This document shows positions 41,672 through 53,204 of a stretch of DNA of 64,000 bases, piece by piece. Where the stretch lies: positions 10,064,550-10,128,549 of the forward strand of contig OZ024821.1 in NCBI GenBank assembly GCA_964016985.1, given 5' to 3'. The DNA is from Anodontia alba. Taxonomy: Eukaryota; Mollusca; Bivalvia; Lucinida; Lucinidae. The notes below the pieces were generated by a model. It was not told the DNA's origin. It made no database searches and saw only the letters and a list, made by a program, of their open reading frames with translations. The first letter of the stretch is position 1; each line of letters opens with the position of its first letter. Position numbers and translations under genes: made by a program.

Positions 41672-42138
41672 ATTACCGTATTCGACCTAATTACCGCACA
41701 TACCCCTATAAGCGCACAGTCAAGAAATTACGTAGTCTTCAGATTACAACCAGTGTACTTTTTTCTTTACTTCTTTACAAAGGCATATGTTGTGGGTACT
41801 CATTTGAATTGCATCGACAAGTCGATGCAATTCAAATGAGTACCCACAACATATGCCTTTGTAAAGAAAGTGAGAACAAATCGCATAGTCATCATTTAAT
41901 AAGTCCTTTTCTGATCTTTTTTATAGTGTATCCTTAGTAGATAGATACATATTTGACCACAAATGAGTGTGTCCTGTAAGTTTGAAAAACCTAAGCGCAC
42001 AGCCCAGCCAGCATTCTACGTAAATCTACATCGGGCCGTCATCGGCCCGTCAGCTACTCTGACGGACCGATGACGGCCCGATATAGATTTACGTAGAATG
42101 CTGACTGGGAGTGCGGTAATTAGGTCGAATACGGTAAT
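41672..42138. mobile_element. Family N element: perfect 28-bp terminal repeats, giant hairpin and nested C2
   Basis: ATTACCGTATTCGACC starts a 28-bp terminal repeat at 41672-41699, with its exact complement at 42111-42138. Inside, 41771-41868 is a perfect palindrome with 48-bp arms and an AA loop, its core resembling the family A hairpin. C2 is inserted beside the right terminal repeat. No coding. Confidence 0.93.
42003..42109. mobile_element. Family C MITE C2 with AG duplication, nested in N
   Basis: It starts CCCAGCCAGCATTCTACG and ends GTAGAATGCTGACTGGG. AG flanks both sides (42001-42002, 42110-42111). The centre is GGGCCGTCATCGGCCCGTC, AGCTACTC and complement. Confidence 0.94.
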
Positions 42139-42304
42139 GCTCATAGATAAGTATACAAAATAATGCGTACATTTTAAACGACAATGCAGGGGCGGTTCAA
42201 GAATTATTTAATGGGGTATTTAAATTTGTTTCAGATTGAGACGCTGCGGGGCAAGGGGTCAATTGAACGAGTAATCGTGATAACTCTTTATATTTGGACA
42301 GGCA

Positions 42305-42525
42305 AACCTTGGCAAACAGTCTAGATCAGATACCACAGAACGCGGCGTCCGATCAGGGTCTACACTATTTGCTATTCATCCAGAATTTTTAGGTACATGT
42401 ACATTCACAGGTTATAAACTGGACTGTTTACTCATCTATATGTTTTGTTAAAATTTTAAGAGCAATATAAGGTAAAGGGTATGTGTATGGGCTTATAGAT
42501 ATTTAAGGTAAATTCGGTATATTAT
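42305..42525. repeat. Family D repeat
   Basis: CAGATACCACAGAACGCGGC, GTCCGATCAGGGTCTACACT, ATTCATCCAGAATTTTTAGG, then a right part ending GGTAAATTCGGTATA. Confidence 0.65.
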
Positions 42526-42529
42526 TAGC

Positions 42530-43535
42530 AAACGTTTCCCATGAAAATAAAATTTGACTTAACGCCACGAACCCCTCCTAGATCCACCCCTGCAGTGATA
42601 GGTCTTAGCGATAAATTAAGTAAGAGACGATTTTCTTCCAAACTACCAAAATGTCCAAAAACAAATGCTCATGGTTTAACCTTAAGGACAAAATCTACCC
42701 AAGTAGATTGAAATATAAGACATGTTCCTAAATATAATAGAATGTTCTGAAACAAACCAAATGTACAAAAACTACCAGAAGTTCTTTACTTGTTTTGAAA
42801 TCGTCCAAGACGACTTAAATGATCAGAGATATAACGATTAAGCTTCTAAATAAAAAAAATGCCAAAAACTATCAAACTGTCTGGAAAGTTACGTTATGAA
42901 CATAATTAACGTAAACCCAAACAAATTGGTCTGAAACAACAGGAATGTGACTACATGCATGAGCGTTTTGAAAATAGCCAAATGCACTGAAACAACTAAC
43001 AATTACCAGAAAACCCTAAACGTATTAATCAGAAAGAGCCCACTGAGTGCGACTCAACTTACAGCTATAAGCCAGTTTTTAATAAAACTTGTCAAAGTTT
43101 TTTGATACCATTTTGTTTTATTGATATCTGTACCTGGGTAAGGCTGTGTTCTGAAATTGTACATGCAGTTTTTTGTACAAACTGACCACAGAAACACAAA
43201 CTGATGGAATAAAGAGCAGACGCCGCGATCAACCAACTGTTGACTGGTTCACTTTCGACAGGCCGCGCAGATACAATTACTGACCGGATGTTGAAGGGTT
43301 ACATGTTTTTAACTTCCGGAAAGCAAATCTGGCGGATTTTTTGTTTCAGTGCATTACTAAGAGTAGTTTTTGAGGACCTATGTATGAAGCTGAATTTAAT
43401 GTCTAGAAATAAAACACTCGATAAAATTAATATTTAACCCTTTCACCTCTTAGTTGCTGAAGTGGTTTCTTCCTTCTTTAGAACTGGAAATGTCGATTGT
43501 TGCAAATAGGATATTTTGTCAAAATGCTAAATCCA
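42530..43535. other. No feature seen
   Basis: No recognised gene or repeat copy; A-rich sequence to 43030, then short unsupported ORFs. Confidence 0.45.
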
Positions 43536-43539
43536 ATGG

Positions 43540-43610
43540 CAAACAGTGTAGATCCTGATGAGACGGCTCTTTATGAGCCGTCTCATCAGGATCTTAACTG
43601 TTTGTAAAAG
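43540..43610. repeat. Family D-like hairpin
   Basis: GTAGATCCTGATGAGACGGC and GCCGTCTCATCAGGATCT are inverted around TCTTTATGA. The same variant is at 9075-9140 and 55950-56020. Confidence 0.75.
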
Positions 43611-43994
43611 TATCTGTTTTGGTCTGCAGGGCTCAAAGGGATAATGAAAACCAATTTCTATCAAGCTCAATTAGCAGTGACATAAGACAATTTTGCTTAA
43701 TTAATGGTAAATCGGTACCTTTTGATAGATTTTTGAATATTTGTAAAAGGGATACAACTTTTTTTTTTACTTCCTGTTTGCTTTCCTGCATACCAAACAC
43801 GTTCAGGAAAGGGAATTTTTTCAAAACAAAAGAATTCGCTCCCTTGTCTTTTTAAAAGAATAACCCTTGACAGCATTGAAAATACAAAGAAAATTCCATT
43901 TCCAGAACAGGTAAAATAGTTTTGTCAGAGTTGTCTCCCATTGAACTACCTTTAATTGAAACAATCGTCTCTATATTACGGTAAATGTCCCGTA

Positions 43995-44772
43995 AATAAA
44001 CCAGAACTGTCCATTAGGGTGCGCACATTCCAAGCGCCGATGGTTAGAGGTATCGCTTTCATCTTCTTTCTTGTTCGATCGCTAAGTGGGATTTCCGCTG
44101 ATCGCGGTTAACCAGCCAGGAGTTTTGAAGCAGGCAATTGTTTAGGGCACCTTTTCTAGCCCCTTTCCCATGCTACGGGTGTGAGCAGTGCGATCCTAAA
44201 AAGGTCTGCTCAGTCGCTCAGTTCGGCTGCCGAATTCCCCATACTGCTTCGCTCTTAAGGAAAGCGACCATATAGAACCAAGCCGCCTGTGTGCAGGTCT
44301 GCAACTACAGCTTCCAGTGTTTCCTCACCTGCTGCTTCGCCGCTCGCTCATCGCCACAGGGCTTTTGTATGATTTGCATATATGTGCTTGCTGTGAATGT
44401 GTGTTGCTGATTAAGATGACATGCGCTGTGAATTGGATTATAGTGAGGGAGAGGCGCGCAGAGTCAACCCCACTCTCGCATCCTGACCTAGCTGGATCCA
44501 GAGGCAAGACAGTGTCAGGACATCTGGAGCTACGCCCGAATGCAGTGGATGACCATGACTTCTGTTGTGCCTTGTCATGCTCTCCATGCTCCACAACATG
44601 CTGCTGCATCGCCATTTGGGCCGTTGAATCATAGTAATGATTTCTTCCACCCCAGCTGCCGAAGCAGACTTTTCATAACTGGAACAGTCAAATCCAGATA
44701 TGCAGGTTTTTGTTTGGAGTTGCCAACTCCTAGATGGTTTGCCGACCAGGGCTTGAGAGCTCCATCTACCCT
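43995..44772 (-). pseudogene. Inverted 5' segment of a LINE (5' UTR and start of endonuclease)
   Basis: On the minus strand, an ATG at 44062 opens MKAIPLTIGAWNVRTLMD. The AWNVRT motif is the start of apurinic-endonuclease domains of RTE/CR1-type LINE proteins. Homology stops near 44000. Upstream on that strand (44063-44772) is sequence I read as the element's 5' UTR. This lies head to head with the 3' end of a LINE on the plus strand, so the 5' portion has been inverted. Confidence 0.75.
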
Positions 44773-45320
44773 AGAGATCAAGTGGCAAGACAGGATTCCA
44801 GACACAGAATTCCTGAAAAGGGCAGGGATGCAGAGTGTACATACTCTTCTGAAACTGGCACAGTTAAAATGGACAGGCCATGTTACCAGAAGGCCTGATG
44901 AACGATTGCCAAAGAAAATCCTCTATGGAGAACTACAAGTTGGAAAACGCTCCCATGGTGGTCAGAAGAAGCGATACAAGGACACCCTCAAAGCCGCCTT
45001 TAAAGACTTCAGCATACCAACAGAGTCATGTGAACAGATTGCACAGGATCGTACAAAGTGGCGAGGCCTCATAAGAAGGATAGCTGGTGAATACGAAGCA
45101 AAAAGAATCAGCGAAGCCGAGCAGAAACGTGCAAAGCGAAAAGCTAGAGCTAAGGCATCACCAACAGAGCTTTCTTCCTCAGACCCCTCTTGTTCTATCT
45201 GCAACAAGCAGTTTAGAGCTAAGATTGGTCTCATCAGCCATCTTAGAACACACAAGTCATAACACATCACACAGTTGATTAGGACTGGTCATTGTCAGTA
45301 ATAACAGACGAACATCAAAT
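44773..45320 (+). pseudogene. 3' segment of a LINE: end of ORF2 with C2H2 finger
   Basis: From about 44773 the frame reads LEIKWQDRIPDTEFLKRAGM, LKLAQLKWTGHVTRRPDERL, KKILYGELQVGKRSHGGQKK and RYKDTLKAAFKDF. It ends with a classic C2H2 zinc finger (CSICNKQF...SHLRTH) and a stop at 45262. This arrangement, LKWTGHV followed by YGEL, GKR-GGQ and a terminal zinc finger, is the C-terminal end of a widespread animal LINE ORF2. The frame is open here, but the reverse-transcriptase core is absent. A short 3' UTR with GACGAACATCAAATG ends near 45318. Confidence 0.85.
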
Positions 45321-45409
45321 GTCCCGAAATTGCGAACGCTTTCTTCCATACCTGTTTGGCTTAAATTTTGCTTTTTATGCATTGCTTTTTAAATACTTAG
45401 TGGAATGGT

Positions 45410-45480
45410 AAAAAATGTAGACCCTGAAGAGAATGCTCCTTCAGAAGCAGTCTGATCTGGGTCTGCACTGTTTGCAAATG
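45410..45480. repeat. Family D repeat
   Basis: TGTAGACCCTGAAGAGAATG and CAGTCTGATCTGGGTCTGCA, then CTGTTTGCAAATGCC. Confidence 0.6.
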
Positions 45481-45588
45481 CCAGTTTGTCAGAAACGTTG
45501 GTGTTCAAAAATTTAGGACATTTAACGTACTGATTTTGTTTGATCGAAACTATTTACAGAACCGCTTATTTCAGTTATTTATTTTTTC

Positions 45589-45589
<1 letters not shown>

Positions 45590-45641
<52 letters not shown>
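45590..45641. repeat. (TTA)n microsatellite
   Basis: About 16 TTA units. Confidence 0.95.
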
Positions 45642-45859
45642 TGTAATAAATGTATATCTTTATTTGTCATTTTGCTTCCTGATATGTATCTGGCATCTGT
45701 TGTATGCAAAACAAAAGCAGCTGAAATATCTTATACGGTAAGCTACAGAGCACGATATATTATAGCTTAGCCAGACTTTACAACAAATACTTACCAAATG
45801 TTCATTTGGAACTATTTTAGCTTACATGCTTCCGTTCGGATCCTTTCTGTAATGACAGC

Positions 45860-46142
45860 CAGTACGAAAACACGCCTATTCAAATATATTGAAAATTTTA
45901 CAACCAAAACCGGAAAATTTTCAGATAAAAAAGTCTGATATTTTCAAGTTTTCATATTTCCGCTCAAAACATAGATTGTGGGTATTCATTAGAACCGCCT
46001 CGACAAGTTGGTTCTAACGAGTATCCACAATTTATGTCTTTAGCAAAATATGAAAAATAATGTATACCTCGTTAACCCCAGTTTTACTATATAAAAGTGG
46101 GCTTTAAGGGGGTCAAAATTCTATAGGCATGTTTTCGTGATG
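45860..46142 (+). mobile_element. Family A element A6
   Basis: The left end is CAGTACGAAAACACGCC and the right end GGCATGTTTTCGTGATG. The hairpin tip is mutated (CGCCTCGACAAGTTGG). Confidence 0.93.
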
Positions 46143-46177
46143 TTTAAAGCTTAGCTTCTTTTTTGTTATGTTGAAAG

Positions 46178-46368
46178 TTTAGCACTCTGGGTAAAATCAG
46201 CAGAAGATATTTTGATTTGTTTTCTTATTTTTTTCCAGAAAACGGAAATGACATTTCATGCAAATGGTCTCTAATGGAGATCATTTGCATGAAATGTCAA
46301 ATCGTGTATTCTGGGAAGAATAAGAAAAATATCACCAATGTGTCGTCTGTGAGTCAGTCCAGAGAATG
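46178..46368. mobile_element. Family H element H2
   Basis: TGACATTTCATGCAAATGGT and CATTTGCATGAAATGTCA form the hairpin. The outer CAGCAGAAGATATTTTG and GTGTCGTCTGTG match H1. Confidence 0.88.
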
Positions 46369-46574
46369 GAAAAGATTAAATCAAATACTCATTTATACAA
46401 AACTCAGATGTATATATGATGAGATTGCAGGTCCTCCACAGAATATGTAGGTTTACTGACAACATTTCTATTTTTGTTTTGTCGTGATTCAGACACTTTA
46501 ACAAGTTTAGCGCCTTACCGTCAGTCAAACAAAGGCTATTTTAACTCCCAGTGTTATACTCCCTCGCGTTTCAA

Positions 46575-46838
46575 GCCGAAATATCACAAACGAATACCAT
46601 ATTAGCCAGCGCATGGGAAAATATACCTTCGCCAAACGACGACTAATTAGCCTGCGCATCCGCACAGTCTAAGTAGAGTCTTCGTTATCCGATTGAAGAA
46701 TCTTTCTGTCCTTCGCTGTTCAAAATGTTGCCAGTTAGGATTCTGATCAGTTTGCGCATTCACAGTCTGACCTGAATCTTCGCTTGGCGCACATGCACAA
46801 AGGTATGTTTTCTGACGTTGCGGCTGAACCAATTTAAC
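46575..46838. repeat. Family F repeat
   Basis: ATATACCTTCGCC, CTGCGCATCCGCACAGTCTA, GAGTCTTCGTTATCC, GATTCTGATCAGTTTGCGCA and TTTTCTGACGTTGCGGCT are in family order. Confidence 0.8.
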
Positions 46839-46894
46839 TCACAAGCTGTAATATTTCTCTTTTTTCTCTCAAAATATGATCAAATATCACAAAC

Positions 46895-47148
46895 TATCAC
46901 GAAAACATGCCTATTCAAATATACTGAAAATTTTATCACCGGAAAATGAAAAGTTTCAGATTTTGTTTTTAATTTTCCAGGTCAAAACATAGATTGTGGG
47001 TACTCGTTAGAACCGCATCTACGAGAACCCACAATCTATGTTTTTGGACAGAAATAAGAAAAATAATGTGTACCCTTTAAACTCAAGTTTTACTATATAA
47101 AAGTGGAGATTAAGGGAGTCAAAATTATCTAGGCATGTTTTCGTGATG
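46895..47148 (+). mobile_element. Family A element A7 (short hairpin)
   Basis: It starts TATCACGAAAACATGCCTAT and ends GGCATGTTTTCGTGATG. The hairpin lost its tip: GTTAGAACCGCATCTACGAG runs straight into ACCCACAATC. Confidence 0.92.
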
Positions 47149-47499
47149 GAATACTATATCCCCCCTCTTACTATCATTCTATATAATCGTATGACGTTAA
47201 TACATCTTTGTGTAATTCGAATACTCATCATGTCCAATATTATATAGCGTAAAAACTATGTTGTTTTTTTTTTTCAGAGGTCTACATTATTTAGGCGGAT
47301 TTTCAAAATTTTGCCGTTTGTAAACCAGTTATTGTTTTGTTGCTTTTTTTTTTTTTTTTTTTTGCACTCTTTTTTTTTTCAGTGTTTATTCTTGGAACCT
47401 ATTTACTGCACAAATCAATATATTTCATTTCCCATATTATAGGGTGAAATTACGATGGGTGACATAGCTCTTGATATCAAGGCATTTCTTTCTTGTTTC

Positions 47500-47605
47500 A
47501 CCATAAACATATATGTTGTGAGTACTCATTAGATTCACTTCCATAGGGTGTTTCAAATGAGTACCTATTACATTCCATTTTTGTAGAGACATCATAAAAA
47601 ATAGA
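47500..47605. repeat. Hairpin related to family N centre, degraded
   Basis: ATATGTTGTGAGTACTCATT and AAATGAGTACCTATTACATT resemble the arms at 41785-41856. No terminal repeats were found. Confidence 0.6.
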
Positions 47606-47699
47606 TATAGATTTGTTTGTTTGTTTGTTTGTTTGTTACATTTGGCTAATCTAGAAGTGCGGCTAAGAGGTAAAAACATATGTATTCAAACATATGATT

Positions 47700-47836
47700 G
47701 TGGAATTAAGTACAATGGTCTTACATAATGTTTTGATTAACTGTCACCTCTTGGGCGAAGGCTTCGTTCCAGTCAAATTATCATCATGCTAAATTTGTCG
47801 TTTTATCGAGTGTTGGTTTGCAGAGGTTTGACGGTA
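47700..47836. mobile_element. Right-end fragment of a pogo-like element
   Basis: ACTGTCACCTCTTGGGCGAA and TTGTCGTTTTATCGAGTGTT parallel the right part of the element at 5765-6109. Confidence 0.6.
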
Positions 47837-48070
47837 CATGCCTAACATGAGTTAAAATGGAATGTCAAAATAGTGTCTTTCCAAGACATTCAATTACATT
47901 CTTATTAGGTTATATAGATTCGATATATCCATGGTTTAATTTGTTGTAGTCAGATGTAGCTTTAAATAACTTTTTTGTTTATATGTCTTTGACACTGTTA
48001 CTGAACACAAACGCCTAATGCAAACAGAGGTGGCCCAGATCAGCCGCGTAGAACTGCTAGGTGTATTACT

Positions 48071-48072
<2 letters not shown>

Positions 48073-48126
<54 letters not shown>
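48073..48126. repeat. (AC)n microsatellite
   Basis: About 27 AC units. Confidence 0.97.
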
Positions 48127-48128
<2 letters not shown>

Positions 48129-48352
48129 TTTGGACTGTGTAGAATCTGACCTGTGAAAATCCAAGCTTTTTGCAATCAGTGTTAGCGGGCATGCTTCCAG
48201 ATATGTTTTCTTCAAGAATACTGTCTTTGCCACGAAGCGTAACATTTTGTTTTTTATACAGGGGAATTCTATTTTATATCGGCTATTTATTGCTTAAAAA
48301 CAACAACGATTTACTTCCTTGTCTAATATTCAAATCATTTTAAGTTTATCTC

Positions 48353-48356
<4 letters not shown>

Positions 48357-48442
<86 letters not shown>

Positions 48443-48457
48443 TACACACACACACAG
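48357..48457. repeat. Compound (AC)n(TC)n(AC)n microsatellite
   Basis: AC run, then a TC run of about 48 bp, then a short AC run. Confidence 0.97.
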
Positions 48458-48915
48458 TTGATTAGCCATTAACCCAATTATGGTGGATATTTTTGCTTCT
48501 CTTATGACGGTGAGTCGGTAGTCGGACAGAATGACAGCTCCTCCTTCAACCCGAAGGTTCGCACCTAACTATTGCTGTCCGTGGTCAAGCCCATCGGTGC
48601 CAAATTTCAGGTCTACAGATCGACATTGACTCCTCTGCTACGTTGCATCGCAGTATTGTGATTTTATATGCATTTCAGTGTGATATTTCTCACATTAGAT
48701 ACGTGGACCGAACATATATTTGTAATCTGAGGCTGCTTAAGGGCTAGGGTTCGCTCGAGTAAAATTAGTTTACTCTTAGCTCTGTCCATAAACACCTCAA
48801 GTAATTTCTCTGTTGATGTTCCTAACTAAAGCGGCTCCCTTGTTGCAATTCTTCTTTGTTTATATGCCGATTATCGCAACAGTGCCGCTGCGTCTTGTCA
48901 TTATTTTCTCCTCTC

Positions 48916-49118
48916 ATTACAAAAAAAAAACACGCCTGTTCAAATATATTGAAACTTTTACAACCAAAAAAGGAAAATTTACAGATAAAACGAGTACCCA
49001 CAATCTATGTTTTTTTAGCAAAATACGAAAAATAATGCATACCCCTGTTAACCCCAGTTTTACTATATAAAAGTGGGGTTTAAGGGGGTCAGCATTATAT
49101 AGGCATGTTTTCGTGATG
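48916..49118 (+). mobile_element. Family A element A8 with hairpin half deleted
   Basis: It starts CATTACAAAAAAAAAACACG and ends GGCATGTTTTCGTGATG. From ACAGATAAAA it jumps to CGAGTACCCACAATCTATG, so the left hairpin arm is gone. Confidence 0.92.
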
Positions 49119-49147
49119 CTTCTTTTTCTGGTGCCTTGAGAAGTCTG

Positions 49148-49254
49148 CCCAGTTGGCATTCTTTATAAATCTACAGCGGGCCGTTATCAGCCCGTCAGCT
49201 ACCCTGACGGGCCGATAACGGCCCGCTGAAGATTTATGAAGAATGCTTACTGGG
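49148..49254. mobile_element. Family C MITE C3 with TG duplication
   Basis: It starts CCCAGTTGGCATTC and ends GAATGCTTACTGGG, with TG at 49146-49147 and 49255-49256. The centre is GGGCCGTTATCAGCCCGTC with complement. Confidence 0.94.
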
Positions 49255-49299
49255 TGTGCTTCGTGATTGTGGCCCTTTCTAGGAAACTTCATTTACACT

Positions 49300-49440
49300 T
49301 TTTCTCTTTGCTTTCCTGCATGCCGATCCCCTTTCAAAAAAGGGATCTGTTCTAAAAGGGAAGAGGTAGCTCCCATCTGGAGCGAATTCAGTCTTTTTGG
49401 AGTAAAAACATTTTCAGAAGGGAGCCAAACAATTTAGACA
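49300..49440. repeat. Family K repeat
   Basis: CTCTTTGCTTTCCTGCATGC, AAAAGGGATCTGTTCTAAAA, GGAGCGAATTCAGTC and AGAAGGGAGCCAAACAATTT. Confidence 0.6.
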
Positions 49441-50639
49441 GATACCCCACACCCGCTTAAAGTCTTTTCGAATTAAATTAATAGCCTAAATGGAAGCTGT
49501 TCGATGTGTAAAAACATACATTCTTTTCAATGACCACCATACGTGGTCTTGTCATTGAACTTGGTGATATTTAGCACTGTGTATGGCATACTTCATACGC
49601 CATACCTATAACATTCTGTACACTGGCAGGTTAAAATAATGTCAAAATGTCAATGTTATTTAGCACAACTGACTTAACCTTTCCGTCCCCGAGTGTCTGA
49701 AACGGGCTATTCTTTCATTGCACTTAGACTTGCCCACTTTACAAAAAAGGATGTTAGTCAAAAATTAGAAACTCAATGGCATGCTGTGTAGATCCTCATG
49801 ATACAGCGTTAAAAGCCGTCTCATCTGAATCTGACCGGTTTGTTTATGGTTGTATCTTGGTATGCAAGACAACCGGTCTGCAAGAGTTAAGAGACAGGAT
49901 GTACTTGATAGAGTTCCCGCGATTTACTACTAAAGAGACAACTTTAGTGATTTCATCTTTGCCTGTTTGCCTTTGCTTTCCTGCACAAAACTAGAAATGT
50001 GTCCAAAGGACAAGGATGCCCCAGCCTGAAAAGGTAATTGCTAACGCCTAAAAACTAAAAAACTTCTGAATCTTCACCTGGCGCACATGTCAGAAGGGAC
50101 GTTTTTATTGCGGCTCATTTGTACAATGGCTCGATACCCATGAGTGAATAACGATCGATCATGCGGACCTACATGTATACTGGATAAATTAATATCTCTC
50201 GTCTCGCGAACTTGTTCATGACGTTTTATTTGTGAGGTAATGGAGTGAGTTAGTGGGGTGCAGTTGTTTTGGTTTGAAACGGTCAGTAGAAAAAAATACT
50301 GGGGTGAGATGGGGTTCCTAAAACTAGGTATACTCGGGCGAAACTGCACCCTTCATTCTGATGCAATTCCAAACTACAGACATATGTTCAGTCTGCATAT
50401 GGGTATCTACCTCATCAGTGAAAAAATCACAGTGAAACGCATATGATCACAAACACTGTGATGAAACACAACAAAGGGCTCAATTGCGATCTGAACCCTG
50501 AACACAAAAACCACAAACAGAACCACGATGAACCCGACCACAGACAATAAGATCAAAGTCGTCTTTGTCGGTATGAAGAATTTTTGCATCCTTGGCCAAA
50601 ATGCGCCCGGTGAAGATGTTCATATGTAAGTACGTATAG

Positions 50640-50775
50640 ATCAATATAACCTTGTCCGGTGACCCGAGGCTTCTGGTGCCCAGCTTTATTACGTCAAACA
50701 GAAAACCGTAACCAGAGGTCACATGGCACCGGACAAGGCCATGTTATATCTTTACCTATAGAAGAAGGACTTTCA
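50640..50775. mobile_element. Family E element E3
   Basis: ATAACCTTGTCCGGTGACC and CACCGGACAAGGCCATGTTAT are arms; the spacer has GGCTTCTGGTGCCCAGC. Confidence 0.85.
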
Positions 50776-50804
50776 GTTTGTCCGTTCTAGTTTTGAATAA
50801 GGTA

Positions 50805-51140
50805 CAGTGAACCCTCGTTACAACGACAGCATTTGTTCCCAAAGACGTTACAATAAAAATGAAATTGCTGTTATACAGAATATCAAATGAGCAGATTGAT
50901 ATGTAAGAAAGGTCTTGTTTCGATAGAACATATTTCCTGATAGAACATATATTTTGGATATTTTTTTTTTATTTCCTGATTAAACATATGTTTTGGATAT
51001 TTGTTAGAATCGCCTCACAGGCGATTCTAACAAATATCCAAAACATATGTTTCTTAAAAGTATTAAATACAACATTCTTGCATAATTTGTGACTAATTGT
51101 TACCTCTCTGTACAAGAGATTCAGTTCGATAATGTTTAAA
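50805..51140. mobile_element. Pogo-like element, right end unresolved
   Basis: It starts CAGTGAACCCTCGTTACAAC after TA. The central hairpin at about 50985-51050 has TTTTGGATATTTGTTAGAAT and complement. Related to 5765-6109. Confidence 0.8.
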
Positions 51141-51239
51141 TGGAAATTAATACTCTTTCAGGGGAGGCACATCAATCCCATTTCACATTAGGAACAAATT
51201 ATTTCCTTTTTGAGTAGACTCTTTTTCAGAAGGAGGCTT

Positions 51240-51995
51240 AATTGTCTGTGTACTGAATATTGAATTCAATTACTCTTTTTAAACAATTCAAACAACGAAA
51301 AGATGTGGTAAACACACACAATAAAAACAACATAGTTTTAAAATAACAAAAAGGTAAGAAAACAACGTTTGAGATTTCGAATATGTACCGTACTAATGTA
51401 GTAGTTGTCATGATACCCCAGCCGTAACCCAAACTCATAAATCCGTAAATAAATGACAAATCAGAATGTTCAGACCAACAGACATGGATCCCAGAATAAA
51501 GGGTGCAATCAGGCGTCTGCGGATAGTAAGCATTACTTGGTAAGCAAGCTTCGCCTACCATGCCCATGGGCCTGAACGAAGGAAATGTAGGTAGAAGCGT
51601 ATGTCCGGGATTTTGGAAGTCTTATGTGAGCTTTAGCTTCATCTTTTGAAACTGTATATATTTTCTTCGTATGAAGTGAAGAGGGACCCAAGAGGAACAT
51701 GTGTTTTTGATGTGCTTTCCTTGCGAGCATATTCCTTCCTGTCACAGCCCAATGAATAAATAGATTTCTTTATTTCCTCCTTATAGGAGAGTATATACTG
51801 CAATGATCTTGTGCGATATCAGGGTGTGGTAAGGACTTCTTTACACCATACTAGCACTCTTGTTGTGCCAAACAACTATTTTGTATTTTTGCGGCATATG
51901 AACTTGGAAAGATGATTATGGAGCCATAAATATAGATTTAAACTCCGTGGCAATCTTTACTAATGAGGGTTCTAAGGCGGTAGTTTTTTGTGATG
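51240..51995. other. No supported gene
   Basis: Contains short minus-strand ORFs without support. TTTCTTTATTTCCTCCTTATA near 51768 repeats a phrase of the LINE 3' end at 15247-15267. Confidence 0.45.
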
Positions 51996-51996
51996 C

Positions 51997-51998
<2 letters not shown>

Positions 51999-52039
<41 letters not shown>
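51999..52039. repeat. (TG)n microsatellite
   Basis: About 20 TG units. Confidence 0.97.
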
Positions 52040-52041
<2 letters not shown>

Positions 52042-52328
52042 AAATATCTTATTATTGCATAAAAAGCAGTGTCGCATGTTATTAACAGCCGTGCATTAAC
52101 CGGCGAACGTGTATTAACAAGGCAATTCACGCGCTGTTAATGTACGGCTACGCAACTTTTAATACCACAGATTTGCTGCCGTTACGAGATATATACTGCC
52201 TGGCCCTAGAACGAGCATATAGTCCATGGAAATTGCGTTCGCGAGACATCGGTAAAAAGGTAAAACAAAATAGTGCAAGAAATAACGCGAAATGTAGCAA
52301 ATGTGTTCAGTTTTTTGTGCAATAATAG

Positions 52329-52463
52329 CGATCGAACATGTTTCTTCAATGCACTTACATTCGCCAGGTTCCTTAGGTGTTAAAAACCGCGGCCTCCGGC
52401 CTCGGTTTTCAACACCTCCCTCGGGACCTGGCGAATGTTTATGCATGAAAAACCATGTTTGAT
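52329..52463. repeat. Large palindrome with ATTCGCCAGGT arms
   Basis: The inner part 52358-52437 has CATTCGCCAGGTTCC, GGTGTTAAAAACCG and their complements around GCGGCCTCCGGCC. The outer ATCGAACATG is matched by CATGTTTGAT. No coding. Confidence 0.85.
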
Positions 52464-53204
52464 CCCTATATTAATTACTTTGGTGGGTCTTGTCTTGTCT
52501 GGCATTGTGGTCACCTCGAGGGATCTGGCTGCTTTGCGTTCGTTGATTGGTTACGTGTATGCTGTCCGTTGTAGTCTTTGTGTCGTTGGAAGGGTATATG
52601 CTGTGCTTTTGGTCTTCCTGGGCATCTCTTTACTATTTTGAAAGGGCGTAAACTTTCAAAGCACTCCATTGTTGATTTCACCGTAAACAGCGTGCAGTGA
52701 GTAAAACTAACAACACTGCTATTACCTTTTAATTAAATTATTTTATTTTCGCGTGTTTATAAAAATAAAATAGTCCGTGCCAGTGCCATTAGAAAAAGTT
52801 TTTTTTTTTTTATAAAGGAATCTTAATTGAAGTTTCATGGGGACAACTCTCTATACATTTGATTTAAACTGAGGACTTCGTCTGCAGGAAGGCAATCAAC
52901 AACTCACAAAGTTTTCGAAATTTATAAGAACTGTATCTAGTTTCTAAAGGCACATGCTTACAACCAACTCCCTGTTTAGCTTGTGTGTACCTGCACTATA
53001 AACAGTACTTTACAAGTCAAATTATGAACTTCGCTATCGGCTTACAGTATCCATGGGTATTGTAAATCATTAACACATGGACGCACAGAGAAGACCTTTG
53101 TCTGTGCTTTTTCTGTTCAGATACGGCACAAGAGAGTTTCGTAGCAAGCTTTTACGAGTCACTGAGGCCAGTGTATAGTACTAACCGCTAAATTATCAAA
53201 ACAA

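Noticed and set aside
44540..44772. N-terminal 78 codons of the open frame ending at 45262
   Set aside because: This part is antisense LINE 5' UTR; only the portion from about 44773 is LINE ORF2 sequence.
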